From the NCBI GenBank assembly GCA_964413535.1, contig CAYPTB010000039.1, positions 1 through 64,000 on the forward strand: a stretch of DNA of 64,000 nucleotides, in the 5' to 3' direction. Positions within the stretch are counted from its first letter, which is position 1. Each line of letters begins with the position of its first letter. This DNA is from CAYPTB01 sp964413535 (GTDB lineage Bacteria; Planctomycetota; UBA1135; GCA-002686595). The notes beneath the pieces were generated by a model that worked only from the letters and a program-made list of their open reading frames with translations, had not been told where the DNA came from and ran no database searches. The translations under genes were made by a program, and so were the position numbers. Shown one piece after another: positions 8,973-16,801 of the stretch.

Positions 8973-11177
8973 ATGAAGAACCTCACGCTCCCGGGCGCGC
9001 TACTCGCGACCGTCCTCGCCGCTTCGCCCGCTCGGGCGGACTTCACGGTCACGGGCGTCTTCCGCTACCGCGACCGACCCTTCACGTACTACGCAGGTTT
9101 CACCGGTGCGACGCCGAGCCTCCCGATCCGGCAAGCCGTCGTGCAGGTGCAGGACGACGCGACGGGCCAGATCCTCGCATCGGGCGTCACCGACGACGCG
9201 GGCTTCGTCGCGATCCAGGTGACGGGCGCCGGAACGCTCGACGTCGTCGTGCGCTGCCAGGCGCAGAGCCGGCTCTACGGCAACGGACGCGTGCGCGTCA
9301 CGGACACGTCCGGCAACCTCTACTCGGTCTCCTCGGCCGTGTTCCCGGCGTGGGACCTCGACCTCGACCTGGCCGTGGGCACGATCACGGCCGAGAAGAT
9401 CCACTCCGATCTGTACCAGGGGAATCCGTTCGACATGCTCGACATGGGCTTGTGGGCGGTCGAGTACGTGCTCTCGCTCGGCGCGGGAAACCCCACGGGC
9501 AACATCGTCCTGCGCTGGCCGGGCGGCGGCGGATCCTTCGCCTCGGGCTTCACGGTCACGCTGGCGGACGACGACGGCTACGACGACGTGGTGATGCTCC
9601 ACGAGCTGGGGCACGTCGTGCACGCCATGTACTCCGATTCCGACAATCCGGGGGGGTACCACAGCTTCGGCGACAGCGATCAGAACCCGCTCCTCTCGTA
9701 CGGCGAGGGCTGGGCGACGTTCTTCGCGGGAGCCGTGCGCCAGTCCAAGGGGATCCTGGATCCGGGCTTCTACCTGGACGCGAGCGGCACGAGCTCGGGA
9801 TCGGTGAAGCTCCGCGCTCGACTCGAGAACGCGGCGCCCTTCGCGGGCTCGAGCGCGGGCGAAGCGAACGAGCTCGCCGTCGCCGGCGTCCTGTGGGACG
9901 TCGTCGACACGGCCTCCACCAACGACGGGAACGCGATCGACGACGACGCCCTCGACGGGTCGGTCACCTTCGCCGGCGGGCTCGACGGTGATCGCATGCT
10001 GTGGAGCACCTTCGTCGGTCCCGTGGCGCAGGCTTCGAGCCTGACGATCCGCGATCACTGGAACGCGTTCTTCGATCCCGTCGACTTCGGCCTCTACGCT
10101 CGCCTCGCCTTCGTCTTCGGCGCGTTCGAGATCCGCAACTTCGCCGATGCCGAGGAGCCGAACGACAGCGCCGCGCAGGCGACTCCCGTGGCCGGAGACG
10201 GAGCCTGGCTGCCGATTCGCACGCTCTACCACGCCCAGGGGCCCGCGCCCGCACCGGGCGACGGCGACGCGGACTTCTATGCGCTCGACCTGGCCGTGGG
10301 AGACCCCTTCGAAGCGGCGACGCGTTACCCGAACGGCGCCCCCGACGTGCGCACCTACGCCGATCCGAAGCTCGTCGTGCGCCGGCCGGACGGGACGGTC
10401 TTCGCCACTCACGAGAACATCAGCCTGACCGATCGCAACGCACGACTGACGGCCCTGGCCGACGCGGCCGGCACCTGGACCATCGCGGTCACGACCGATC
10501 ACGGGTACCGCAAGACGGGCTCGTACCAGGTCCGGATCGCGCGCGGCGGATTCGGAGTCGCTTCGGTCTCGCCCCCGTCGTTCCCCGCTCTCGCGGCCAC
10601 GCCGCAAACGCTGACGGTGAACGGCTTCGGCCTGACGAAGGTCCAGGGCATCACGCTCGACGGAATACCCCTCGCGCCGTTGGCCTCCGGCATCGGGAAC
10701 TACGTCGTCGTGGACGACGGGCGGATCGACATCGTCGACGTGCCGCCGCTCACGCGAGTCGGTCCGGTCGAGCTGGAGCTCGAGGACGGTCTCACGTCGG
10801 TGAAGACGAAGGTCGTCGTCACGGAGGTTTCGCCGCTGATCGTGACGTCGTCGGCGGTCACGAATCAGACGGCGGGCATCGACCTCCGAGTCGGCGCGAA
10901 GCTCGGTGACTGGATCTGGGTCTGGGCGTCGACCGCGGAATCCCCCACCGCCTTTCCGGGGTTGGCGACCCTGGGCATCGGCGGCCAGAACGCCCCTCTG
11001 GTCACGCCCTGGAAGGCCCTGATTTCCCTACCCGGACACGCGGGCCGCCACTTCGGCCCACTGGAGGACCTCGCGGGAACGACGGTCTTCTGGCAAGGCT
11101 TCGTGCTGGAAGCAGGCAACGACTACGACCCGCCGTGGCCCACTACGAACGTCGTGAGCACGTTCGTCGCGTTCTAG
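8973..11177 (+). CDS. Secreted zinc metalloprotease with PPC and IPT/TIG-like domains
   Basis: A 734-residue exported protein. The signal peptide MKNLTLPGALLATVLAASPARA precedes an N-terminal beta domain. The catalytic region contains HELGH at about residue 210, followed some 40 residues later by the GEGWATFF helix, whose Glu is the likely third zinc ligand (gluzincin-like order). A bacterial pre-peptidase C-terminal (PPC) domain follows (EEPNDSAAQATP to YQVRI, about 390-525), then an IPT/TIG-like Ig module and a C-terminal beta domain. A GTG at 8955 overlapping the previous stop is an alternative start adding six residues. I prefer the ATG because it begins the signal peptide. Confidence 0.8.
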   Translation: MKNLTLPGALLATVLAASPARADFTVTGVFRYRDRPFTYYAGFTGATPSLPIRQAVVQVQDDATGQILASGVTDDAGFVAIQVTGAGTLDVVVRCQAQSRLYGNGRVRVTDTSGNLYSVSSAVFPAWDLDLDLAVGTITAEKIHSDLYQGNPFDMLDMGLWAVEYVLSLGAGNPTGNIVLRWPGGGGSFASGFTVTLADDDGYDDVVMLHELGHVVHAMYSDSDNPGGYHSFGDSDQNPLLSYGEGWATFFAGAVRQSKGILDPGFYLDASGTSSGSVKLRARLENAAPFAGSSAGEANELAVAGVLWDVVDTASTNDGNAIDDDALDGSVTFAGGLDGDRMLWSTFVGPVAQASSLTIRDHWNAFFDPVDFGLYARLAFVFGAFEIRNFADAEEPNDSAAQATPVAGDGAWLPIRTLYHAQGPAPAPGDGDADFYALDLAVGDPFEAATRYPNGAPDVRTYADPKLVVRRPDGTVFATHENISLTDRNARLTALADAAGTWTIAVTTDHGYRKTGSYQVRIARGGFGVASVSPPSFPALAATPQTLTVNGFGLTKVQGITLDGIPLAPLASGIGNYVVVDDGRIDIVDVPPLTRVGPVELELEDGLTSVKTKVVVTEVSPLIVTSSAVTNQTAGIDLRVGAKLGDWIWVWASTAESPTAFPGLATLGIGGQNAPLVTPWKALISLPGHAGRHFGPLEDLAGTTVFWQGFVLEAGNDYDPPWPTTNVVSTFVAF

Positions 11178-11334
11178 TCGAGGGAGAACGGTTTTGAGGC
11201 CTTCGCGCCGGCCGCGCTGCGTCCACGCCGTGGGCCCGGGTACTCACCGGCAGCAGTCCTCTCGGGCGATCGGCCGGTGCGGCAATTGGCGAACGAAGCG
11301 CAGGTCGATCGACCCCAACGTCGCCGGGTCGGGT

Positions 11335-11340
11335 TAGCAT
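11335..11340 (+). promoter_or_regulatory. Candidate -10 element (TAGCAT)
   Basis: TAGCAT in the context GGGTTAGCATG lies 43 bases before the VCBS lipoprotein start. It fits the TAnnnT pattern. Confidence 0.3.
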
Positions 11341-11382
11341 GTCGCATTTGGCGGACCAACGCCGCACCCGAGCCAACCCCCC

Positions 11383-13884
11383 ATGCGATCCCCCCCCAGA
11401 ATCGGCGCACCCCTCGCGCTCCTCGTCTGCGCCTGCCTCGCCTGCCGCGGCCACCACGAGGGCGACGAGCCCGCGCCAACCCTGACCGGCTTCGCGGTCT
11501 ACGTGGACGAGAACGACAACGGCGTGGCCGACGCGGGCGACAGCGTGCTCGTGACCTTCTCGGCGTCCGTCGACCTCGCGGGCGCGGACGCGAGCGACTT
11601 CGACCTGCTCGTTCCGGGCGACGCGTTCGGCGCGGGCGCGACGGTCGCGCCGGGGGCCGAGAGCAACCAGGTTCGCATCGAGCTCGGCCAGAATCCGAGC
11701 TTGCGCACGCGCGGCACGTTCGGGAGCGGGCTCGGGCCGAATGCGCCGTCGGGCATCGATCTCTCGCCGCCTCCCGTGTCCGGCTCGATCGTCCACTCGC
11801 TCACGGGCGTGCCGGCCGAGCGCTCGGGCGGGGTCGACCTCGTGCCGGGCTTCGCCGCGAGCCCCGCCGCCGCTCCCGCGGTTCCGGGCGTCGCGGCGTC
11901 GCTCCTCCGCGATCTCGACCGCGACGGCGATCTCGACCTCGTGCTGGGCCGAGTGAGCGGCGGGAACCGCGTTCTATTGGGGGACGGGAACGGCGCGTTC
12001 GCCGACAGCGGTCAGTCGCTCGGCTCCACGCCGACGAGCGCGCTCGCCGCCGGGGACGTCGACGGAGACGGCGATCTCGACCTCGTCGAAGGGAACGACG
12101 GCGGCGTCGGGAACCGCGTGTGGCGCGGCGACGGGAGCGGCTTCTTCGCGAGCGACTTCCAGGTGATCGGATCGGACTCCACGCGCGCGCTCGCGCTCGG
12201 CGATCTCGACGGGGACGGCGACCTCGACCTCGCGACCGGCAACGTGGGAGCCGATCGCGTGCACAAGAACGACGGCACGGGCCTGTTCGGTGCGTCGCTG
12301 CAGGCCCTGGGAGGCCTCGCGACCGAGGCGCTCGCGCTGGGCGACCTCGACTGGGACGGCGACCTCGACCTCGTCGTCGCCAACCGCGGGGGCCAACCGA
12401 ATCGCGCCTATCTCAACGACGGCGCGGCCTTCTTCTTCGAGCTGCCGCAGGTGCTCGGCTCGGGCGACACGCGCGCCCTGGCGCTCGGCGACCTCGACCG
12501 CGACGGCGACCTCGACCTGGTCCTCGGCAACTTCGCCGAGCCGAACCTCGTGCTGCGAAACGGCGCGACCGGGATCTTCGACGCACGCGCGCTCGACGGC
12601 GCCGAGCCCACGCTCGCGCTCGCGCTGGGGGACACGGACGCCGACGGCGACCTGGACCTCTTCGAGGGCACGGCCGACGGGCGGCCGACGATCCTCTCCT
12701 TCAACGACGGCGCGGGAGCGTTCCGGCGCGGCCTGGGGATCGGGAGCGGCGACACGGTCTCGCTCGAGCTCGGCGACGTCGACCGGGACGGCGACCTGGA
12801 CCTCGTGGCGGTGGACGACGACCTCGGGGCGCGCGTCTTCACCAACTCCCTCGGCGGCACCTTCGGCGCGGTGACGCTGCGCGAGATCCTCGGTCCGCCC
12901 GACGTCCTGCCGACGCGCGGCGTCGCGCTCTCCGACCTCGATCGCGACGGCGCGCTCGACCTGATCGTAGGCGTCGGCGAGAGCCTGCCGAGCCGCGTGT
13001 TCTTCGGCGACGGGAGCGGCGAGCTCGCCTTCGGGCTCGACGACACGCGCGCGGTGCTCGCGGCCGACGTCGACGGCGACGGCGACCCAGACGTCGTCGC
13101 GGCCAATCATGGAAGCCCAAACCGCGTCTTCGCGAACGACGGGTTCGGCTTCCTCCTGGACACCGGACAGCTCCTCGACGCGGGCTCCACGACGTCCGCG
13201 GCCGCCGGCGACCTCGACGGGAACGGCACGCTGGACCTCGTCTTCGGCAATCGCGACCAGATGCCGAACACGGTCTTCCTGGGCTCGTCGATCGAGCCCG
13301 GCCTCTTCGCCGACAGCGGTCAGCTCCTGGGCCAACGCTCGACCTTCGCCGTCGCGCTCGGCGACCTCGACGGGGACGGCGACCTCGACCTCGTGAGCGG
13401 GAACGACGGCGAAGACCGCGTCTGGCGCAACGACGGGTTCGCCTCCTTCACGGACCTGCTGGCGCTCCCGGCGAGCTCCGGGACGTCGACGCGCGCCCTC
13501 GCGCTCGGCGACCTCGACCGCGACGGACGCCTGGACGTCGTCACCGGCGTGTCGAACGGTCCCGACCGCGCGTGGCGCAACACGAGCTCGCAGGGAGCGA
13601 TCGCGTTCGCGTCACCCGTGCTCTTGCCCGGCTCCCTCGACACGCGCGCGCTCGTCCTCGGCGACGTGGACGGCGACGGCGACCTCGACGCCGCGGCCGG
13701 GAACTTCGGGCAACCCGGGCGCCTGTACCTGAACGACGGCGCGGGCTCGCTCGCGACGGCGGTCGATCTCGCGCTCGTTGGGCAGACGACGTCGCTCGCC
13801 GCGGGCGACCTCGATCGGGACGGGGACGTGGACTTCGCCGTCGGCAACCTGGACCAGCGCGACTCGCTCCTCGTGAACGAGTAG
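11383..13884 (+). CDS. VCBS/FG-GAP repeat surface lipoprotein, 14 repeats
   Basis: An 833-residue exported protein. The N-terminus has a hydrophobic segment and candidate lipobox cysteines (LLVCACLAC), so it is probably a lipoprotein. An Ig-like domain (about 30-150) precedes fourteen tandem repeats of about 45-50 residues with the core LALGDLDGDGDLDLVxGN, each an Asp-rich calcium loop. Two seven-bladed propellers, or one large multi-blade propeller, would fit that count. The DNA shows the same ~140-base periodicity from 11,900 to 13,880. The start is the first ATG with a signal sequence. It converges with the acylphosphatase gene, leaving only eight bases between stops. Confidence 0.85.
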   Translation: MRSPPRIGAPLALLVCACLACRGHHEGDEPAPTLTGFAVYVDENDNGVADAGDSVLVTFSASVDLAGADASDFDLLVPGDAFGAGATVAPGAESNQVRIELGQNPSLRTRGTFGSGLGPNAPSGIDLSPPPVSGSIVHSLTGVPAERSGGVDLVPGFAASPAAAPAVPGVAASLLRDLDRDGDLDLVLGRVSGGNRVLLGDGNGAFADSGQSLGSTPTSALAAGDVDGDGDLDLVEGNDGGVGNRVWRGDGSGFFASDFQVIGSDSTRALALGDLDGDGDLDLATGNVGADRVHKNDGTGLFGASLQALGGLATEALALGDLDWDGDLDLVVANRGGQPNRAYLNDGAAFFFELPQVLGSGDTRALALGDLDRDGDLDLVLGNFAEPNLVLRNGATGIFDARALDGAEPTLALALGDTDADGDLDLFEGTADGRPTILSFNDGAGAFRRGLGIGSGDTVSLELGDVDRDGDLDLVAVDDDLGARVFTNSLGGTFGAVTLREILGPPDVLPTRGVALSDLDRDGALDLIVGVGESLPSRVFFGDGSGELAFGLDDTRAVLAADVDGDGDPDVVAANHGSPNRVFANDGFGFLLDTGQLLDAGSTTSAAAGDLDGNGTLDLVFGNRDQMPNTVFLGSSIEPGLFADSGQLLGQRSTFAVALGDLDGDGDLDLVSGNDGEDRVWRNDGFASFTDLLALPASSGTSTRALALGDLDRDGRLDVVTGVSNGPDRAWRNTSSQGAIAFASPVLLPGSLDTRALVLGDVDGDGDLDAAAGNFGQPGRLYLNDGAGSLATAVDLALVGQTTSLAAGDLDRDGDVDFAVGNLDQRDSLLVNE

Positions 13885-13892
13885 CGCGCGCT

Positions 13893-14189
13893 TCAGCGCG
13901 ACGCGCGCAGCTCGAAGTCCGAGAGCCCCGACGGCTCGCGCTCGCGCAATAGAACCTCGCTCACGCGCGCGGCCGGGGGACCGCGGCGCAACCAGTCGGC
14001 GAGCGCCATCACCTTGTCCGGCGCTCCCTCGAGCCACGCCTCGACGCTGCCGTCGGCGCAATTGCGCACCCAGCCGCCGACGCCGAGCCGGCGCGCTTCC
14101 TCGCGCGTGTGCCAGCGAAAGGCGACGCCCTGCACGCGGCCCGTGACGATCGCGTAGCGCGCGACGCTCGCGTCCGGTGAAGCGGCCAT
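13893..14189 (-). CDS. acyP: Acylphosphatase
   Basis: A 98-residue cytosolic enzyme of normal family length (EC 3.6.1.7), hydrolysing carboxyl-phosphate bonds such as acetyl-phosphate. The diagnostic GRVQGVAFRWHT block carries the catalytic Arg. GWVRNCADGSVEAW carries the catalytic Asn. The ATG at 14189 gives the usual short N-terminus; the open frame upstream is noise. Confidence 0.92.
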   Translation of the reverse strand: MAASPDASVARYAIVTGRVQGVAFRWHTREEARRLGVGGWVRNCADGSVEAWLEGAPDKVMALADWLRRGPPAARVSEVLLREREPSGLSDFELRASR

Positions 14190-14657
14190 GGACGAGAGTG
14201 TCCCCGATCCCGCGCCGCGCCGCATCCCGCCGGGCTCGTTCGTGCCCCTCGCGCGCCGCCTCGAGAGCTCGGTCGTTGCGAACGCACCGAACCGGCGCGG
14301 CACGGGGGAGCCTCCGGGGGCCGGGGCGCGAAGCCTCCGCCCGCGGTCTGGGTCCGCTCCTCGCCGTTCGCGAAGGAAGCCGACTCGCGCATCCAGGCCC
14401 GGCTCGTGGACAGCGCGGCCCCGGGCCGGGCACGGCGTGGAACTGCTACGTGGTGCGCTTCGAATGGGATCGCACGTGTGCAGGGGGGACGGATGCGGGC
14501 TGAGTCGAAAAGTGAGCGTCGCCCCGCGTTCTCCAAGCCACTGGTCCCATGGGGAGGATTGCTTCGAAGGCGGCTGTGGCGACTGCGGATTGTTGGCGAT
14601 ATCGTCCCCATCGGTCGTGAGGTCGGTGGCGCACCCCTCCGGCTCAAGCGAGCGCAC
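14190..14657. other. Intergenic region at edge of lower-GC patch
   Basis: This 468-base region lies between the acylphosphatase start and the next plus-strand protein. Short coding-like fragments occur on the plus strand (for example around 14,350-14,500), but none has a start and a recognisable family. I treat it as non-coding or decayed. The base composition falls from about 70% to below 60% G+C near 14,500. Confidence 0.4.
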
Positions 14658-16331
14658 ATGAAACGCCCCCGATACATCGCTTGCGGGCTGCTCCTCGTTC
14701 TCGGGCTTCTCTTTTTTCTTCGGACTCATGCCAGTATCACCGCCGTCCCGCTCCGGGACCCGGATTACGACGCAAGCGTTTCGCGACTAGAGGATGTGCT
14801 ACGGCCACCATCGAGCACACGGACTCGCGCTGCGACGCAATTAGATTCTCAGCACAGTCGCGTGGCGGGATTGGTTCTCGATCAGGACAACAACCCTATC
14901 CCTGGGGTTACGATCTATTTGGGCCCCGCCGGCCAGCCCATTGGAGAAGAGGTTGGCGTCTACGTCATCTCTGACGAGAAGGGTGTGTTCTCGGCCGAGA
15001 TCCCCGTCCTGGAGCACTGGATTGCCAGAGCCGTTCGCCTAACTTTCGCCGGATCAATACACCACGACCCGACGAGGGACAAGAACACCCCTATAGATCT
15101 ATCCCGACCGACAGAACTCCGCATCTACTTGATGCGTATCGTTCATGCGCAACTAGACGTTCTCGCGATGGACGCAGCCACGGGTACGAGACTCGTGACT
15201 TTCAGCGTTGCCGTCGAAACGCCTGGAGGTTGGTTTCTCAAACAAACATCCGAGGCCGGGAAGGTGCGGTGCAAACTTCCGGTTGTTCACCCTGGGACAC
15301 CCGTAACCGTTCGATTAGGCGGGGATAGTTCTGGTGCGTCACTACAGTCATTGCTAATGGATCCAGGCGGTAAGTACGCAGTACTTCTCAACGCCTCTGG
15401 CAATGCAGTTGTATATGGATTCGCAGTCGACATTGGCGGCAACCCGATCGAAGGGGCCGATGTTCGTATCTTGAGAGCAAACGAAAGCCAGGGATCGTCG
15501 CTTCGGACGACCAAGACGGATCCAGCGGGATGGTTCCAATTGGGAGCGGAGATTGCAGACCACCCCCTGGCTCTCGTCGCGAGTCATCCTTCCTTTTCGA
15601 CGACATCCGTCACTCTCAGCAGCCCGGTCACGATCCTCCTTGCCTCACGGAGTCGAATCGTCGGAACGTTCGGACACGCACTAGCAACTAGCATCACAAG
15701 TGCGCGCCTCGACTCAGGTGAAGTAAGCCCGGTGTCGAGCGACGGGCAATTTGCGTTCTCCTCTGTAGATGCCGGACGACGGGGAGTATGGTTTGGAGAT
15801 CGCGCTATCCTCTACGTGGACGTGCCTCCAGGCGAGACGGTCACCCTGGACCTGTCGAGCGTGGTCTCTGATGCGGAGATTCGGTTAACTTCTTCCGCGA
15901 ACATAGATGGTTCGTCGACAGGCGTCGCTGGCACCATGATCGGAATCCGCAACACTAGCTGTTGCGTGGCGTTCACTGCTCGCGACGGAGTCATTCGCAG
16001 CGGCCCGGTGTTGCCAGGAGAATACGTACTGGCATTCAACGACGGCGGTCTTGCTTTCGTGAGCGTCCTTGCGGAATCGCCAGTTCGTACCATCACAGTT
16101 GAGGCGCATGGAGTGGAGTTGTCTGGCACTCCGGGCGGTCGATTCCTAATCGATACTGGCGACAGGCACATCGAACGTTGGGCAATAGACAGACGTCCAA
16201 ATCGTTTCAGCTCGGACGGGGTTGCCATGATTCGCTATCTCCAGCCAGGTACGTACATCGTACGAGACCTCGATAATGGCACCGAGACATCCCTTACGGT
16301 CGAACCGAACGGAGCAGTGCGAACGAACTAG
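14658..16331 (+). CDS. Carboxypeptidase-regulatory-like domain protein in a lower-GC patch
   Basis: A 557-residue protein with an N-terminal membrane anchor or uncleaved signal (residues 6-22), followed by several prealbumin/carboxypeptidase-regulatory-like beta-sandwich units. The pattern G-x-V-x-D-x-x-x-N-P-I-x-G is visible twice (AGLVLDQDNNPIPGVTIY; GFAVDIGGNPIEGADVRI). It is probably exposed outside the cytoplasmic membrane. Its composition is clearly lower in G+C (roughly mid-50s% by eye), with many A/T-ending codons, unlike all neighbours. This suggests recent acquisition or relaxed selection. Its architecture resembles the larger protein at 20877. Function unknown. Confidence 0.7.
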   Translation: MKRPRYIACGLLLVLGLLFFLRTHASITAVPLRDPDYDASVSRLEDVLRPPSSTRTRAATQLDSQHSRVAGLVLDQDNNPIPGVTIYLGPAGQPIGEEVGVYVISDEKGVFSAEIPVLEHWIARAVRLTFAGSIHHDPTRDKNTPIDLSRPTELRIYLMRIVHAQLDVLAMDAATGTRLVTFSVAVETPGGWFLKQTSEAGKVRCKLPVVHPGTPVTVRLGGDSSGASLQSLLMDPGGKYAVLLNASGNAVVYGFAVDIGGNPIEGADVRILRANESQGSSLRTTKTDPAGWFQLGAEIADHPLALVASHPSFSTTSVTLSSPVTILLASRSRIVGTFGHALATSITSARLDSGEVSPVSSDGQFAFSSVDAGRRGVWFGDRAILYVDVPPGETVTLDLSSVVSDAEIRLTSSANIDGSSTGVAGTMIGIRNTSCCVAFTARDGVIRSGPVLPGEYVLAFNDGGLAFVSVLAESPVRTITVEAHGVELSGTPGGRFLIDTGDRHIERWAIDRRPNRFSSDGVAMIRYLQPGTYIVRDLDNGTETSLTVEPNGAVRTN

Positions 16332-16801
16332 CCGTTCCTCCTAGGCTAGGTGGCTACGGGAACATGGACCGGAGACTCATGGCGGTGGTCGACGACCGAC
16401 AGCCATTCCCGACTCGAGTCAGTCAGGACGCGTTCGAGGGTCAGTATTGGCGCAGCGCCGACCACGAGTCTCCAGGCTTCCGAAGCCTATCCGTAGGCGT
16501 CCAGGCCGACAACTCGCGCTCATCGGCGAGCGCCTGCAAGCTCCGACCGCTGCGGTTCTGCTCCTTCAAGACCTACTGGCAGTACGCCGCGCACCCGCCG
16601 ACCGTCTGCTTCGCGCGCCTCTGGACCATGCCCAGAGCCTGGGCCTCGTTGCATCCCGCGCTACTTCGAGCAAAGTCACCCGCTCGGACGCCTACGATGA
16701 AGCGGAGGGGAGACGCATTCGACGCGTGGTGGCCTCGCGCGCTGCCGTGAAACTGCAGCGCCCCTCCTGGACCGCGGCCCGGAAGGCGGGAGAATGTTCG
16801 G
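16332..16801. other. Intergenic region, no supported gene
   Basis: This 470-base gap follows the lower-GC gene. An open frame at 16364-16750 (plus) exists but shows no domain, no ribosome site and mixed codon use. I leave it uncalled. The GC content climbs back to the genome level by about 16,650. Confidence 0.4.

Noticed and set aside
11900..13880. Regular ~140-base repeats considered as a CRISPR-like or satellite array
   Set aside because: The periodicity is explained by in-frame VCBS protein repeats. There are no unique spacers and no short palindromic repeat.
14190..14657. Possible small genes before the 14658 protein
   Set aside because: Coding-like runs are short, lie in different frames and have no start with a family; treated as intergenic or decayed.
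16364..16750. A 128-residue plus-strand frame after the lower-GC gene
   Set aside because: No domain, no ribosome site and irregular codon choice; it looks like a chance frame in the transition between compositions.
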